From assembly GCA_002479815.1 (NCBI GenBank), contig DLPA01000075.1:12404-18948 (forward strand): 6,545 nucleotides of DNA, written 5' to 3'. The notes beneath the pieces were generated by a model. The model was not told the DNA's origin and did no database searches. It was given only the letters and a program-made list of their open reading frames with translations. The DNA is from a bacterium UBA7470. GTDB lineage: Bacteria > Pseudomonadota > Gammaproteobacteria > Burkholderiales > Burkholderiaceae_C. Of this stretch, positions 5,727 through 6,545 are shown in pieces (position 1 is the stretch's first letter; every line of letters starts with the position of its first letter). Made by a program: the position numbers and the translations under genes.

Positions 5727-6413
5727 ATGACGATCCATGCACCCTATTCATCGCCGCGCCTGTGGGACATTTCGCCCCCGGTAGATGCCTTGACCCCCGC
5801 CTTTCCAGGCGACACGCCTTACCGCCAACAGTGGGTGGCTGAAATCGGCCCCGACTGTCCGGTCAATGTCTCCGCCCTCACCCTCTCGCCCCACTTGGGC
5901 GCACACGCCGATGCGCCACTGCACTACGACCCCGAGGGTGCAGCCATTGGTGCAGTGGATTTGCGGCCCTTCATCGGCCCCTGTCGCATCATCCATGCCC
6001 TTGCGTGTGGCCCCTTGATCTTGCCGCAGCACCTCGCCCATGCCCTGCACACCCGCACGCCCTTGCCGCCGCGCGTGCTGGTGCGTGCCTACGCTCAGAT
6101 GCCGCAACGCGCGTGGGACGAAGCTCTCACAGGCTTTGCACCTGAAACGGTGTCGCTCTTGGCCGATTTGGGCGTGGTCTTGATCGGCATCGACACCGCC
6201 AGCATCGACCCCGCGAGCAGCAAAACCCTAGCCAGCCACCAAGTCATCCGCCAGCGTGGGCTGCGGGTGCTGGAAAACCTCGTTTTAGACGACATCCCCG
6301 AAGGCGATGCCGAACTCATCGCCCTGCCCTTAAAGCTCACCACCGCCGATGCCAGCCCCGTGCGTGCGGTGTTGCGGCCCTTGGTGGGGTGTGACGGCAT
6401 TCTGGATTTTTAA
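5727..6413 (+). CDS. kynB: Kynurenine formamidase KynB (arylformamidase)
   Basis: Hydrolyses N-formyl-L-kynurenine to L-kynurenine and formate, the second step of tryptophan breakdown. Seen: 228 residues from the ATG at 5727 (family about 210-220). LWDISPPV (12-19) and FPGDTPY (26-32) start the cyclase-like fold. The metal motif HLGAHADAPLHY gives H56, H60 and D62 as zinc ligands and H66 as the catalytic base. GIDTASIDPASSKTLASH (154-171) and VLENLVLDDIPEGD (181-194) supply H171 and E183 of the second metal. LPLKLTTADASPVRAVLR (200-217) is the family C-terminus. An in-frame GTG at 5709 would add six residues; the ATG fits known KynB N-termini better, and neither has a Shine-Dalgarno. F26 stands where KynB usually has Trp. 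Its usual partners kynA and kynU are not in view and may lie to the right. Confidence 0.95.
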   Translation: MTIHAPYSSPRLWDISPPVDALTPAFPGDTPYRQQWVAEIGPDCPVNVSALTLSPHLGAHADAPLHYDPEGAAIGAVDLRPFIGPCRIIHALACGPLILPQHLAHALHTRTPLPPRVLVRAYAQMPQRAWDEALTGFAPETVSLLADLGVVLIGIDTASIDPASSKTLASHQVIRQRGLRVLENLVLDDIPEGDAELIALPLKLTTADASPVRAVLRPLVGCDGILDF

Positions 6414-6422
6414 GCGAGAACA

Positions 6423-6445
6423 TGGTTTCCATCACAGCGAAACCA
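6423..6445 (+). terminator. Hairpin just after kynB, no U-tract
   Basis: TGGTTTC (6423-6429) pairs perfectly with GAAACCA (6439-6445) across a 9-nt loop, starting 10 bp past the kynB stop. It is followed by CCCCG rather than a T run, so it is not a classic intrinsic terminator. It may stabilise the mRNA end or be part of the repeat that follows. Confidence 0.4.
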
Positions 6446-6545
6446 CCCCGTCAGGCTGTCGCCTGCCACCCCTCCATCGGAGGGGAATGTCTCGCGCCGA
6501 CTGCACTACGGCAACGAGCGAGGCAGCCCAATTCCCCTCCAGTGG
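6446..6545. repeat. Nested palindromic intergenic repeat, cut by the window end
   Basis: Seen in order: CAGGC-TGTC-GCCTG (6452-6465); CCCCTCC-ATC-GGAGGGG (6469-6485), a perfect 7-bp stem; GGAGGGGAAT (6479-6488) that can instead pair with ATTCCCCTCC (6531-6540); and inside that, CTCGC (6491-6495) with GCGAG (6518-6522). The final CCCCTCC-AGT-GG looks like a second copy of the CCCCTCC hairpin cut at the edge. Palindromes of this kind between genes are common in Comamonadaceae as dispersed repeats; that is from memory. No ORF is visible here. Confidence 0.6.

Overview
The window looks like chromosomal DNA from a betaproteobacterium, most likely order Burkholderiales and near Comamonadaceae. The clues are protein sequence style (a KynB with an HADAPLHY-type metal motif, a long-form QueF ending in TARQ, a two-domain prolyl-4-hydroxylase-like protein), GC-rich coding sequence with AT-rich gaps, and a CCCCTCC/GGAGGGG-type palindromic repeat at the right end. 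This assignment is from memory of related proteins; no search was run.

Left part (1-2215). A minus-strand gene cut by the window edge encodes an SbtA-type sodium-dependent bicarbonate permease. A LysR-type regulator faces away from it across a 132-bp AT-rich gap holding small dyads and a T-N11-A motif. This is the usual layout of a LysR regulator controlling its divergent neighbour, so the pair is probably an inducible bicarbonate-uptake unit. The regulator then converges on queF. The gap between them holds the most unusual structure in the window: a perfect 36-bp inverted repeat (1961-1996 / 2169-2204) around a strong central hairpin terminator. The left arm supplies the last codons and the stop codon of the regulator.

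Middle part (2216-5550, all minus strand). Five genes lie close together in the order tusA-like sulfur carrier, ABM-domain protein, yaaA, 2-oxoglutarate/Fe(II) dioxygenase (P4H type) and queF. The gaps are 12, 54, 32 and 18 bp, which suggests one transcription unit. Two members belong to families that act in tRNA modification (TusA: sulfur transfer for 2-thiouridine; QueF: queuosine precursor). YaaA limits iron-driven oxidative damage, and the dioxygenase needs Fe(II). Co-transcription is inferred; a shared role is only a hypothesis. Only the dioxygenase gene has a clear Shine-Dalgarno sequence.

Right part (5551-6545). A 176-bp gap separates tusA from the divergent kynB (kynurenine formamidase, tryptophan catabolism). 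It holds a candidate -10 for the tusA unit and a near-perfect 9-bp inverted repeat over the expected -35 region. Downstream of kynB there is a hairpin without a U-tract, then a run of nested palindromes that looks like a dispersed intergenic repeat cut by the window end.

No RNA gene, CRISPR array, transposase gene or phage gene was seen. No stretch over 300 bp lacks a gene. Most of the window is ordinary housekeeping and accessory metabolism; the inverted-repeat element at 1961-2204 is the best candidate for something undescribed.
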